From: Symsagittifera roscoffensis
Taxonomy: Eukaryota; Xenacoelomorpha; Acoela; Convolutidae
Assembly (NCBI RefSeq): GCF_963678635.1
Contig: NC_087066.1
Location: forward strand, 1,076,201 to 1,140,200
DNA length: 64,000 bases
Direction: 5' to 3'
Shown: one piece after another, positions 1-11,800 of the stretch
Numbering within the stretch: the first letter of the stretch is position 1
Layout: the number at the start of each line of letters is the position of its first letter
Notes under the pieces: generated by a model
Database searches by the model: none
What the model was told of the DNA's origin: nothing
What the model saw: the letters and a program-made list of their open reading frames with translations, nothing else
Position numbers and translations under genes: made by a program

Positions 1-38
1 CAGAGCGCCATTGAGATGCTAGTCATTAAGTTCATATA

Positions 39-769
39 CAGTGCTGATTTAAATTATCCGGACAAAACGAACAAAACTTGAATTTTCAAACGCGTTTTTC
101 TCAAATTGGGTTAAGATTAGACAAAAAGTGAACAGAAAAAAAGTTGTTTAGAATTTCATCAGAATTAATATGGTGCAGTTTTTTCTCCGAAATTCTCAAC
201 CAAAATTTTACCCCAAAATTGGGTCATTTTGGCTTTTTTCAATTAATCAAGAATTACGCTGAAACTATTTTGTTAATTGATAAGAAAAATATATCACAAG
301 AAGCCTCTTACACAGCCCAACAAAGTTTAAGTAGGGTTAATTCTCCAAAAATTTGAGCAAAAAGTGTAAAATTTGTTTTTAAGCAAAGATTCTGGGTTTT
401 ATATAGTAAAAATCACATTTATTGATTATCAAGTGAAAATTTTTTCTCTTATAACGGTTTTTGGAGATTTATCCCTCCTTAAACTTTGTTGCGCTGCGTA
501 AGAGGCTTCTAATGATGTAATATTCTTATCAATTAACTAATAGTTTCAGCGTAATTCTTGATTAATTGAAAAAAGCCAAAATGACCCATTTTTGGGGTAA
601 AATTTTGGTTGAGAATTTTGGAGAAAAAACTGCACCATATTAATTCTGATGAAATTCTAAGCAACTTTTGTTCTGTTCACTTTTTGTGTAATCTTAACCC
701 GATTTGAGAAAAACGCGTTTGAAAATTCAAGTTTTGCTCGTTTTGTCCGGATAATTTAAATCAGCACTG
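39..769. mobile_element. Foldback MITE, Tc1/mariner-like ends
   Basis: The ends read CAGTGCTGATTTAAATTATC inward from both sides and are flanked by TA at 37-38 and 770-771. The inverted arms extend about 300 bp each (about 39-350 and 475-769), almost the whole element, leaving a centre of about 120 bp. No transposase is present. The terminal sequence and TA target duplication suggest mobilisation by a Tc1/mariner-class transposase. Confidence 0.85.
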
Positions 770-771
770 TA

Positions 772-2310
772 GTTCGTTAGTGGGGAATTGCGATGTTAGT
801 CTTTCGAAGTTTATCTGGTTTTTGATTCTTTTGTCTTATTTTTTTTCTCATTAAGAAGTCGATTGTGGTCAGTTGACTGTGCTGCAATGCGAAACTCAGC
901 CTGGAAAGCAAGCTGACGGAAACAGACAATTATCGCAAAGTCGAGGAACTAGTATGAAAAGTATCAAGAACTTTTTTCGAGTGACATTAAATTCAGTTTG
1001 AGAGAAAGATGTCGGGTAAGACAACTGCAGTAGTCATTTAGCATCAAAAACAACTCAAGAGAAGAAGCTGAGCTTTGCACTATTTGCGACTCATCAGACA
1101 TCTAAACAAATGATGGAACGATAAAACTGCAGTATCTTCAAAACATTTAAGACCTGCGGCAACTACGAACTATTCCTAAATTAATTTGAAAGAAAATGAG
1201 TTCAGAAAAAATCCAAAAATTGTTCGAAAATTCAGCTTATTTACTTGAATCACTCATTTTGACTATTTGATTAGAACAATCAGAACAACTATAATAAACA
1301 ATTTCGAAAAAAGTAAAAAATTTGAAATTGAAAGACCAGATTATACTATAAAGACTTGATGATACTACAAACAGGTCACAATCAAGAAGTGCAAACTTTA
1401 TGACGTTTGCTGGGTAAAAAAATCACTTAAAAACTGCAATAACTATTCAAAAAAAAGCATACTTTGTTTTCGCTAAAATTACTAGTTTTCAATGTCCAGA
1501 AACAACTTTAACAAATTGAATATGATTTTTCAAAAAAAAGAGGACAACGACTTTGAAATAGCAACTCAAGAGTTCACGAAACCTTAAGAAAAGGATAGAA
1601 AATACAAAAAAAAAAGAAACAAAAAACAATACTTTTTAAATGAAGTTTTGGTTAAGAAATAGTAAACAACCGCAAAAAATCAAAAATTTAAACTAAACGC
1701 AGTCAGTTTTCATAATAATCTGTGCAATTTTGCAAAATAAACAACTATGGAAACTAATTTTTTAAAGTTTCAAATAATTTTTTTTGACGAAAACTGTTTA
1801 ATCAAAAAAAATAACTGAAACTTTGATGGAGTGTGAATTCAAAGATTTCTTTTTCGTGTCCCTCTTAGAGCTAGTGACATAATTTAACCGCATAATACTG
1901 GCGGCAAAATCTCTATGCAGGCAAAACTGAGCTTCATGTCATTTGCGATACAAAAAAACTATTAAAATCAAAACAGTTGAAAAAATAAATAAACAATCTC
2001 AAACTATAGAAAGCAAAATTAGCAGCAGAACAAAATTAACCGAGCGGTGACAAAGTCAAAATTACTTGAGAATAAACTCTTCAAGCCCGGAATTTTCTAT
2101 TTTATATCAATTTGTTTCCAATAAAACGGCCATGAAAAGAACGCGAATTTGTAAAATTAAAAAGTGATATAATTGAGCTGAATTGAGTTTCTAAGCGAAG
2201 CGAAAAAATGAAATACGAAGTATAAGCAAAAAAATTATAAATTGCTGGTGTAAATCAACAATAAAAAATGTCCGCAGCAAAAAAAAACGACTCCAAGAAA
2301 AAAAAACGAC
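772..2310. other. AT-rich intergenic stretch
   Basis: No gene recognised. A fragment at 853-886 resembles the stretch at 8581-8614 just beyond the V-ATPase stop. Copies of a short dispersed motif (GAGCTTCG/CA...TTGCGATAC) occur near 1070 and 1930. Confidence 0.4.
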
Positions 2311-2314
2311 TCCA

Positions 2315-2512
2315 AGATGTGGCTACTAAGCCAACCCAAAAATAAGCAGACAAATATTTGGCCAACTTTGAGACAAAATTCTTCCCGTTTAAAAAAAAAC
2401 AGTTTTAAACAGAAACAACAAAGAACCGGTTAAAGAGACAGAGTACTTCTCGTTTCGAGCCCAATACCTTTGCCGTCCCAGGCTCATTCGTTACCTTCAG
2501 GCTAAAAAGTCC
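2315..2512 (-). repeat. tRNA-derived SINE copy
   Basis: Read on the minus strand, a tRNA-like head contains an A-box-like TAGCCTGAAGGTAACG and a B-box-like GGGCTCGAAAC. A body follows whose tail (GTCGGCTTAG-like) is shared with copies near 31.6 and 34.5 kb. It is a relic without a polymerase-competent B box consensus. Confidence 0.5.
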
Positions 2513-2559
2513 ACTACCTGAAAAAGCTTAAAGCCAAACTAGCGTTTAACGCACCTCCG

Positions 2560-4235
2560 GTGCTTCGAAATTTTTCGACAACTTATGAAAAACCGCATAT
2601 ATTGGAAACAGCATCTGCAAACTTTTAGTGTACTCTGACTGCACCCAATAAGAGGGTTGGTAATTTCGAAATTTTTAATTCCCATTTTAAAAGAGTCATC
2701 TCGAAAACTTAATGAGCCTCTGCAGAAATTTGGAGGCCAGATTTGCAACCACTGAGAGCACCCTACTATAGGGTTAGGAACTCAGAATTTTGTGAATTTT
2801 TTCAAAACTAAGTTTCCCGAAAAAAAAAAATGAAAAAAAAAACGTCTTATCTCGGAAACTAAAAGGATTTGAGCATTCATATTAAGAGGCAAGATTTGAG
2901 ATGCCAGGGGTACGCTGACAATAAGGTTGTATTTTCATCGAGTTGGCAGTTTCACATTTTTTGAATTTCTTTGTAGGTAAGTTCTTAGGGAAATTTTTAA
3001 AAGAATCAAAAAACGTCACATTTCGGAAACTAAAAGCATTTCAGCAGTCGCGTTTAGCAGTCGCATGTGGCAAGATTTGCAACGCTTGAGAGTACCCAGA
3101 CAACACCGAACTATAGCGTTGGGAATTTCAAACTTAAAAAAGTAACAAATTTAAACTTTCTGAAAATTTTGACAAAAAACGTCACATCTCGAGAACTACG
3201 AAGAGGTGAGCAGTCATTTTTGGAGGTAAGATTCGCAATCCTTGAGAGTAATCTGACAAGACCTGAGTACAGGATTGGGAATTTCAGATTTTAAAAAAAA
3301 TAATCATAATTTAAGTTTTCTGAAAATTTTTGAAAAAATCAAAAAAACGTCATATCTCGAAAACTACAAAGAATTGAGCAGTCATACTTGGAGGTAAGAT
3401 TCGCAGTCTTTGAGAGTACTCTGACAGGACCTAACTACAGGTTTAGGATTTTCAGATTTTAAAAAATCATAATTTAAGTTTTCTGAAAATTTTTGAAAAA
3501 ATCACAAAAAACGTCATATCTCGAAAACTACAAAAAATTGAGCAGTCATACCTGGAGGCAAGATTTGCAATACTTGATAGTACTCCGACAGTACCCAACT
3601 ACAGGGTTGGGAATTTCAGATTTTAAACAATAATAATATTTAAGTTTCTGAAAATTTTTGAAAAAATCACAAAAAAACGTCATATCTCGAATACTACAAG
3701 GATTTGAACAGTCTTATTTGGAGGCAAGACTCGCAATCCTTGATATTACTCGGACAGTACCCAGCTACAGGGTTGGAAATTTCAGATTTCTAAAAAATAA
3801 TAATATTTAAGTTTCTGAAAATTTTTGAAAAAATCACAAAAAAACGTCATATCTCGAATACTACAAGGATTTGAACAGTCATATTTGGAGGCAAGACTCG
3901 CAATCCTTGATGGTACTCGGACAGTACCCAGCTACAGGGTTGGAAATTTCAGATTTCTAAAAAATAATCATATTTAAGCTTCTGAAACTTTTTGAAAAAA
4001 TCACAAAAAAACGTCATATCTCGAAAACTACAAGGATTTGAGCAGTCATATTTGGAGGCAAGACTCGCAATCCTTGATAGTACTCTGACAGTACCCAACT
4101 ACAGGGTTGGGAACTTCAAGTTTTGTAAATTACTTAGTTATTTGAAACTACTGAAAAATTTGGAAAAACTCAAAAATCGTCCTATCTCGTTAACTAAAAC
4201 GGTTCGAACATTTTAAATTGGAGGCCAAATTCGCA
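2560..4235. repeat. Tandem satellite, about 166-bp unit, about 10 units
   Basis: The marker CGTCATATCTCG recurs at about 3014, 3180, 3348, 3512, 3679, 3846, 4013 and 4177, spaced 164-168 bp. Outer units at the left are more diverged than the central ones, the usual pattern of a homogenising array. Short open frames inside it are by-products. Confidence 0.9.
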
Positions 4236-4938
4236 AACCCTAATTCAATATTGAGCTACTTAATTTAAACTCGGTAAAATAACCACTAAAATCAAATTGG
4301 AAAATCGAAAAATTCTTAACCATTGCAATATACGATATAGCTTAAACATGCAAAAATAATACGTTGAAAAAGCTTAAACATGGCGAGATAGTGAAGCCCG
4401 CATTTAAATATATAATAGATTATGTATAAATTGTCGGAAAATGTTATCAGTATAAATTATGGTGGAAAATCATTGAAATCGAGTTGTGCTGTTCCCTAAA
4501 ACAAATAGCTTTTTTATGAATTAAAAAAGCACCAACTGCTAGCTTATTTACATTACGCTACGACGACTTAGCGGTAATTTAGCATTAAAAGAACTATATA
4601 TTGCCCTATAAACTTTTTAACTCTTTCTAAAACCATCCATCAAATTTAAAAAAAAAAACACTATAAGACTACATTGGTAGCTTTAATCATAAACTTGCTT
4701 TAAACATGTGTTGTTGGCAAAATTATTCAGTGATTTTGTCAGACACTGCTTGCCAGGAAAAAAAGTCTATTCCAATTTCTCCACTCTTGCTAATCGGAAG
4801 CTTAATAGAACTGACCGAAATGTTAAAAAAAAAACGAGATCGAAAGATAAACTTATTATTCCGCTAAACAATTTACATTGAATTTTGAAACGAGAATAAA
4901 TTGAAACAAGACTGCTCATATCAGGGCGAAGCCCTGAA

Positions 4939-5435
4939 TGTTCCGACTGCCTTTTAAGGTTTATGGAGTAGTAATAACATGAAAAAGTTAATAAAACAAA
5001 ATGAAATGAAAAAAAAATTCTAAAATTTGAATTTTTTTTTATAAAATCATCCCCCACACGCCATATAGAGTACAAAAAGAATAAATTTCGCTCATTGTAA
5101 CAAATCAATTATGGGAAACAAGCTTCTTTCAACCAATTTGGAACGATTTCTAAGACGGAAAAAATCTCCGCTTACGCGTTCATAGCGCGAAACATATCGC
5201 GCGTTAATTGTCCCAAATTGGTCAAAATGGCAATCTTTAAACCCTCATAACTTTACGACAAATGATCACAGGTGAAATATCTTTTCGAATTTAAGCTCAG
5301 GACAACAATAGCTTTCGAATGATAAAAGAAAATTCCGACAAAAATGGCTAGTTAAAAAGTCGAAATTTGTCTGAAGAAAAAAAAACCCACCCCGAGCACA
5401 AATATTCCGTTACGTTCGTATCGAAAGTCGGAACA
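4939..5435. mobile_element. 500-bp MITE family, copy 1
   Basis: It is bounded by TGTTCCGACT and its inverse AGTCGGAACA. It contains two inverted CGCGCG-type segments (AGCGCGAAACATATCGCGCG) and is close to copies at 5458 and 11264. No coding capacity. Confidence 0.65.
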
Positions 5436-5457
5436 ACAAGACTGTTTGACTGTGGAA

Positions 5458-5961
5458 TGTTCCGACTGCCTTTAAGGTTTATGGAGTAGTAGTAATAACA
5501 TTTAAAAAATTAAATGAAATAAAATAAAACGAAATTTTTTTTTTCTAAAATTTGAAACTTTTTATGAAAATCATCCCCCACACACCATATAAAGTACAAA
5601 AAGAGAGATTCCGTTCCTTGTAAAAAATCAATTATGGCAAATAAGCTTCATTCAACCAATTTAGAACGATTTATAAGACGGATTAAATCTCCGCTTACGC
5701 GTTAAAAGCGCGATTTATATCGCGCGTTAATTGTCCCAAATTGGTCAAAATGGCAATCTTTAAACCCTCATAACTTTACGAAAAATAATCACAGGTGAAA
5801 TATTTTTTCAAATTTAAGCTCAGGACAACAATACCTTTTGAATGATATAAAAAATTCCGTCAAAATTGGCTAGTTAAAAAGTCGAAATTTGTCTGAAGAA
5901 AAAAAACCGTTACCACCCCGAGCACAAATATTCCGTTACTTTCGTATCGAAAGTCGGAACA
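5458..5961. mobile_element. 500-bp MITE family, copy 2
   Basis: It has the same 10-bp inverted ends and internal sequence as copy 1, from which it is separated by about 20 bp. Its last 100 bp are included in the 820-bp tandem duplication that follows. Confidence 0.65.
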
Positions 5962-8314
5962 ACAAGTCCATCAGCAAAAAATCAAAACTGATTAGAAACA
6001 ATTTTCAAGAATTCATGCTAAAAAAGGAACAGGACAAAAAGTCGATTCGCTCAGTTAAACTTACTGGTCAAACTGCCAGAAAAAAATTGAGTATCAAACA
6101 GAACTCGATGCCTTCACCTCTCAAACTATTCCTTTTCAGCACGGAATCATTTTTTGCTGAACAAAAACTTTTGGAAAACGCTTCTCAATACACACAAATA
6201 GTCTGTGAAACACTCCATCAGTTTGTGGAAAGACTCCATTTTGTGAAAAGAAAACTGTGCTATATTTCAATTGAATAATTTACATTCATATCATTATTTT
6301 TGCTATAGATAAAAATTCAATTCCCCTAAATTAGATTCTCTAGCAAAGACAGTGTAGCCCAGTATATAGAATAAATATTTAGTTTCAAGGTTGCTTTTGA
6401 AAAGTTTGGATTACATTGCGTGATTGCAGCAGTTGAAGTAAATGAATACAACACGCATGATTCGGATAAAATTGAGTTACAGCGATAATTAGTTAGAGAG
6501 ATAAAGAGCATCTGCAATTAGAAAATCTAATGTCACAGTGGTAATTAACAAGTGCAAAACTCTAGGCTTTCATAAAATGCTGAATGCACTTAACGAGCTC
6601 TAGAATTAACGCAAAAATTTCATGCAAGATTATTAAAGAAAGAGTCAATGAGTGGGAATAATTTGAAATGAGCGATTTCGACAAAATTGGCTAGTTAAAA
6701 AGTCGAAATTTGTCTGAGGAAAAAAACCGTTACCACCCCGAGCACAAATATTCCGTTACTTTCGTATCGAAAGTCGGAACAACAAGTCCATCAGCAAAAA
6801 ATCAAAACTGATTAGGAACAATTTTCAAGAATTCATGCTAAAAAAGGAACAGGACAAAAAGTCGATTCGCTCAGTTAAACTTAATGGTCAAACTGCCAGA
6901 AAAAAATTGAGTATCAAACAGAACTCGATGCCTTCATCTCTCAAACTATTCCTTTTCAGCACGGAATCAATTTTTGCTTAACAAAAACTTTTGGAAAACG
7001 CTTCTCAATACACACAAATAGTCTGTGAAACACTCCATCAGTTTGTGGAAAGACTACATTTTGTGAAAAGAAAACTGTGCTATATTTCAATTGAATAATT
7101 TACATTCATATCATTATTTTTGCTATAGATAAAAATTCAATTCCCCTAAATTAGATTCTCTAGCAAAGACAGTGTAGCCCAGTATATAGAATAAATATTT
7201 AGTTTCAAGGTTGCTTTTGAAAAGTTTGGATTACATTGCGTGATTGCAGCAGTTGAAGTAAATGAATACAACACGCATGATTCGGATAAAATTGAATTAC
7301 AGCGATAATTAGTTAGAGAGATAAAGAGCATCTGCAATTAGAAAATCTAATGTCACAGTGGTAATTAACAAGTGCAAAACTCTAGGCTTTCATAAAATGC
7401 TGAATGCACTTAACGAGCTCTAGAATTAACGCAAAAATTTCATGCAAGATTATTAAAGAAAGAGTCAATGAGTGGGAATAATTTGAAATGAGCGATTTCG
7501 ACAAAATTGGCTAGTTAAAAAGTCGAAATTTGTCTGAGGAAAAAAACCGTTACCACCCCGAGCACAAATATTCCGTTACTTTCGTATCGAAAGTCGGAAC
7601 AACAAGTCCATCAGCAAAAAATCAAAACTGATTAGGAACAATTTTCAAGAATTCATGCTAAAAAAGGAACAGGACAAAAAGTCGATTCGCTCAGTTAAAC
7701 TTAATGGTCAAACTGCCAGAAAAAAATTGAGTATCAAACAGAACTCGATGCCTTCATCTCTCAAACTATTCCTTTTCAGCACGGAATCAATTTTTGCTTA
7801 ACAAAAACTTTTGGAAAACGCTTCTCAATACACACAAATAGTCTGTGAAACACTCCATCAGTTTGTGGAAAGACTACATTTTGTGAAAAGAAAACTGTGC
7901 TATATTTCAATTGAATAATTTACATTCATATCATTATTTTTGCTATAGATAAAAATTCAATTCCCCTAAATTAGATTCTCTAGCAAAGACAGTGTAGCCC
8001 AGTATATAGAATAAATATTTAGTTTCAAGGTTGCGTTTTGAAAAGTTAGGATTACATTGCGTGATTGCAGCAATTGAAGTAAATGAATACAACACGCATG
8101 ATTCGGATAAAACTGAGTTACAGCGATAATTAGTTAGAGAGATAAAGAGCATCTGCAATTAGAAAATCTAATGTCACAGTGGTAATTAACAAGTGCAAAA
8201 CTCTAGGCTTTCATAAAATGCTGAATGCACTTAACGAGCTCTAGAATTAACGCAAAAACTTCATGCAAGATTATTAAAGAAAGAGTCGATGAGTGGGAAT
8301 AATTTGAAATGATC
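5861..8314. repeat. Three-copy tandem duplication, 820-bp period
   Basis: Units start at 5861, 6682 and 7502 and are nearly identical, including their start in the right end of MITE copy 2. One 129-codon plus-strand frame in unit 1 (5889-6278) is broken by a stop in units 2 and 3, and small minus-strand frames repeat with the period. I see no sign that either is a gene. Confidence 0.9.
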
Positions 8315-8527
8315 GATTTGCATGAGAAACAGATTCTATAAGTATAGCCAAAAGAATCTTGCGCCAATAGTATATTGAGTGTAAAAATGGATGGCATGCC
8401 ACGTGAAATATAGGCAGGTACACATTTATCATAAAGACTATGTATGAGTCACATTTGGGAGCCCCAGTAAGGTGATAGTGAGCAAGTTCGTCTCGTTAGT
8501 CAGTGGTGATGTTTATTTGGTTTGTGT

Positions 8528-8580
8528 ATCTTCTCTTCTCTTCTCTTCTCTTCTCTTCTCTTCTCTTCTCTTCTCTTCTG
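8528..8580. repeat. Microsatellite (CTCTT)n
   Basis: About ten copies of a pentanucleotide, close downstream of the V-ATPase stop codon. Confidence 0.95.
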
Positions 8581-8742
8581 ATTAAGAGGTCGATTGTGGT
8601 CAGTTGAATGTGCTGTGGGTGGATGGAGCCGCTCTACTCCAAGTTACTTGTGTGCCGAGTGTATAGCTAATGTGTATAGTTCGTTTGCTGAGTGGTTCTT
8701 TCTCTCAATTGTGTATTTGTATTGTAGGAATGCGGGCCTCTC

Positions 8743-8836
8743 TCACTCCTCGAGTGGGTTGTCAACAATGTGTTTGAATGTGAAGGGCATGAACAGATGA
8801 CCGTCCCCGTGGTAGAACTTGGACTGGAACTCCACC
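8743..8836 (-). CDS. ATP6V0A: V-ATPase a, last coding exon 15
   Basis: This 94-nt exon completes the split Trp codon and encodes [18 protein letters not shown], then HIVDNPLEE and a TGA stop at 8743-8745. Both the VEFQ-KFY motif and the acidic end match the family C-terminus. Confidence 0.95.
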
Positions 8837-11800
8837 CTACACGCAGCACACACACACAAACCTTATTTACTGCCATGGCATATCATATCATATCATATCA
8901 TATTGCTCGGATACTGCGGACACCACCAGAGAAAAAGTAATGACTATATTACTAGTTAAAAGGAGTTACATCTTGGATGTAGAAATTGCAAGTACGTATA
9001 ATGAGAGATTATATGACCTACTAGTTGAGTGTAATGAAATATAAGGGTGTGCATGTTGCTAGTCTGATTAATTGACATACCAGTGGAGACGGAGTGCGTG
9101 TAGGAATGCAGACAGTCCTTCCATGAGTAGGAGGATGGCTATGGTCAGCACTGCCCAGGCGGCAAACACTGGCACCACCATCACACAGCCCAACATACCA
9201 TAACCGGAACTGAGTCCCACCGCCATAACCATGCTCCACAGCACCTCCGACAACTCCGCGTGTGCCAGGGAGAGAGCCCACAGTCTGAGGTAAGAGGCGG
9301 TGTGGGAGATGCAGCCGAGACAGAACTCGATTGTGTGGATCGCTTGCAGGATCATGATCTGGCCAAACTCAAACTAAACACACAGACACACACTGCCCTC
9401 ACCTATGAACACTAAACAGACTTATTACATCCAAACACACGCCATTGCTGTTCAGCACAATAAACATTGCTCTTGGAGTGAACTGTTTGTGCTCATTTGT
9501 GTGGGGGAGAATATGAGAAACCTCTTCTGCTTCACTGTCCCCGTGACTTCCTTGCCCCACTTTGGTAGTCTGCATAACCACAGGGGGCACAATCAACTGC
9601 TCATCGTCCGACTCATACTCTGCACCTGCACCTCCCCTTCCCACTCTCCCTCCCCCTCCTTGGCCCTCACTGTCACTACTGTGCACTGCCATTGAGGTGT
9701 AAGCACCCCTCTGGTCGTCTCCTCTTTTCTTCTCATTCTTCTTCTTCTTCTTCTTCTTTGAGGGGCTGGCAAACTGCACCTGCATCCCCCTCTCCGCCTC
9801 TTCTTCTTCTCCTTCTCCTTGCGGCAGCTGGCTGTAGTCGCCTTTGTCTCTGGTCCTCTTCGACTATTAACAAACGACAAAACTGCACAGTTAGTCAATA
9901 CAGCAAAAGAGGCCTCACCTCTTCCTCCTCGTGGTGCCCCCCTGCTCCCGCCTGTTGTCTGTGGGCAGCTGCCCCGTTACTCTGGGGGGCGCCCATTTCT
10001 GAGGAGATGACGTGTGACTCCTCACACTCATCGGCCAGCTCGTCGTGCGAGATGAGACCCTGAGCACCCTCGGTGTCCTCGTCAGCAATGTTATTCAAGT
10101 TTTTGAACGTGAGGCCCTGCCAACACACAGACCCCTCTTACAACCCACAAAATCAAACAACACCTCTCTTTCTTCCCATGCTACAACCCATTCCCCACTC
10201 GAACCCTCGCCGCTTTCACTGCCTTTTTCTCTCACTCACTAACTGCAATGTATTTTGCATCAGCCCACGCAACCCCAATTTACAGAAGAAAATTCTATTA
10301 TCTCAAATTGTTCACCCTTGGATACTTTCTTTCTTTCTGTCTTTCTTTCCTTCACTTAGCTGAAGCAATAAATGAAAACAAACATGTTCAACTAATAATC
10401 TCATGTGGGTTATGAGAGGATTGGTGTCAGTAAGTGTGACAACACGCCCCCTCTGCCATCCGATGAAGCCATCTGGCTAACGGCGCATATCAGGACAGCA
10501 TAAGCACCGAGTGACAACCAGTATCATGCACGGATAGCAAACATGAGTTGATGACATTGCATGGAACAGTTAAATGAAATGCGATGTCTTCAATCCAATG
10601 CAGCAATAATGTGGAGCATAATGTTGTCACAAGAATGACAGGTCATTTGGAAAATTAAAACAGCCAACAGACAGTTGGAAAAGAGCCGATGAACGCCGCA
10701 AGTAAAATGAAAAAAAAATACTGACTTGATTTTCGAAAAATTTTTGAATTTCCAAAATGGATGACCTTAAAGCTCTCTAAACTTCTAGAACAATTTATGA
10801 TTGACACTGGGCAAAGAATGATTAGGAAAACTGGATCAATAGGTAAAATTTTTAACTTGCTGGCAAATCCGTCAATTAATGTGCACTTTCGAAACAAGAA
10901 GTCGATCACGTTTTTCGTGACCATAACAATTTCGCTGTTCGACAGTGAAGTTTACCTTCCTTTAAACAAAGCTTCGAGCTGAACCGAAGAAATCAAACCG
11001 CGAAAAAGTAAATTTGAGTGAGCTACAGCAATTTTTTTAGACTTTTAGACGTTTAAAAAACAGAAAATCATCGTGACGTATATAAGAGTCTGAACTACGT
11101 TCATCGACTCTTAAAAAGAAAGAGAAACAAAACAGTAATATGTTTGGAATGATTGGATGCGTAGAAGGGGGAGAGAGATATATTTGATTGATGAGCAGCA
11201 TGCTACAACTAGTAAGAGAAGCTAAACTAAACAAGACTGCTCCTATCAGGGCAAAGCCCTGAATGTTCCGACTGGCTTTTAAGGTTTATAGAGCAGTAAT
11301 AACATACAAAAAAATAGGTTTAATAAAAAAAAATGAAAATTTTTTTTCTGAAATTTGAATTTTTTTTTTGAAAATCATCCCCCCACACGCCATATAAAAT
11401 ACAAAAGGATAGATTTCGCTCCTTGTACCAAATCAATTATGGCAAATCAGCTTCTTTCGACCAATTTGGAACGATTTCTAAGACGGATTAAATCTCCGCT
11501 TACGCGTTAATAGCGCGAATTATATTGCGCGTTAATTGTCCCAAATTGGGCAAAATGGCAATCTTTAAACCCCCATAACTTTACGAAAAATGATCGCAGG
11601 TGAAATATATTTTCTTATTTAAGCTCAGGACAACAATACCTTTTGAATGATAAAAAAAAGTTCCGTCAAAAATGGCTAGTTAAAAAGTCGAAATTTGTCT
11701 TGAAGAAAAAAAAACCAACCCCGAGCACAAATATTCCGTTACTTTCGTATCGAAAGTCGGAACAATAAGACTACTTATTCTCTCAATTACATTCAAATCC

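Noticed and set aside
3067-4216. Plus-strand ORFs of about 75 codons
   Set aside because: By-products of the 166-bp satellite.
5889-6278. 129-codon ORF as a gene
   Set aside because: Composed of MITE end plus duplicated DNA; the other two tandem copies carry a stop, and no family is recognised.
6326-8158. Three similar minus-strand ORFs (about 63-71 codons)
   Set aside because: Simply the same frame repeated by the 820-bp duplication; no other evidence of coding.
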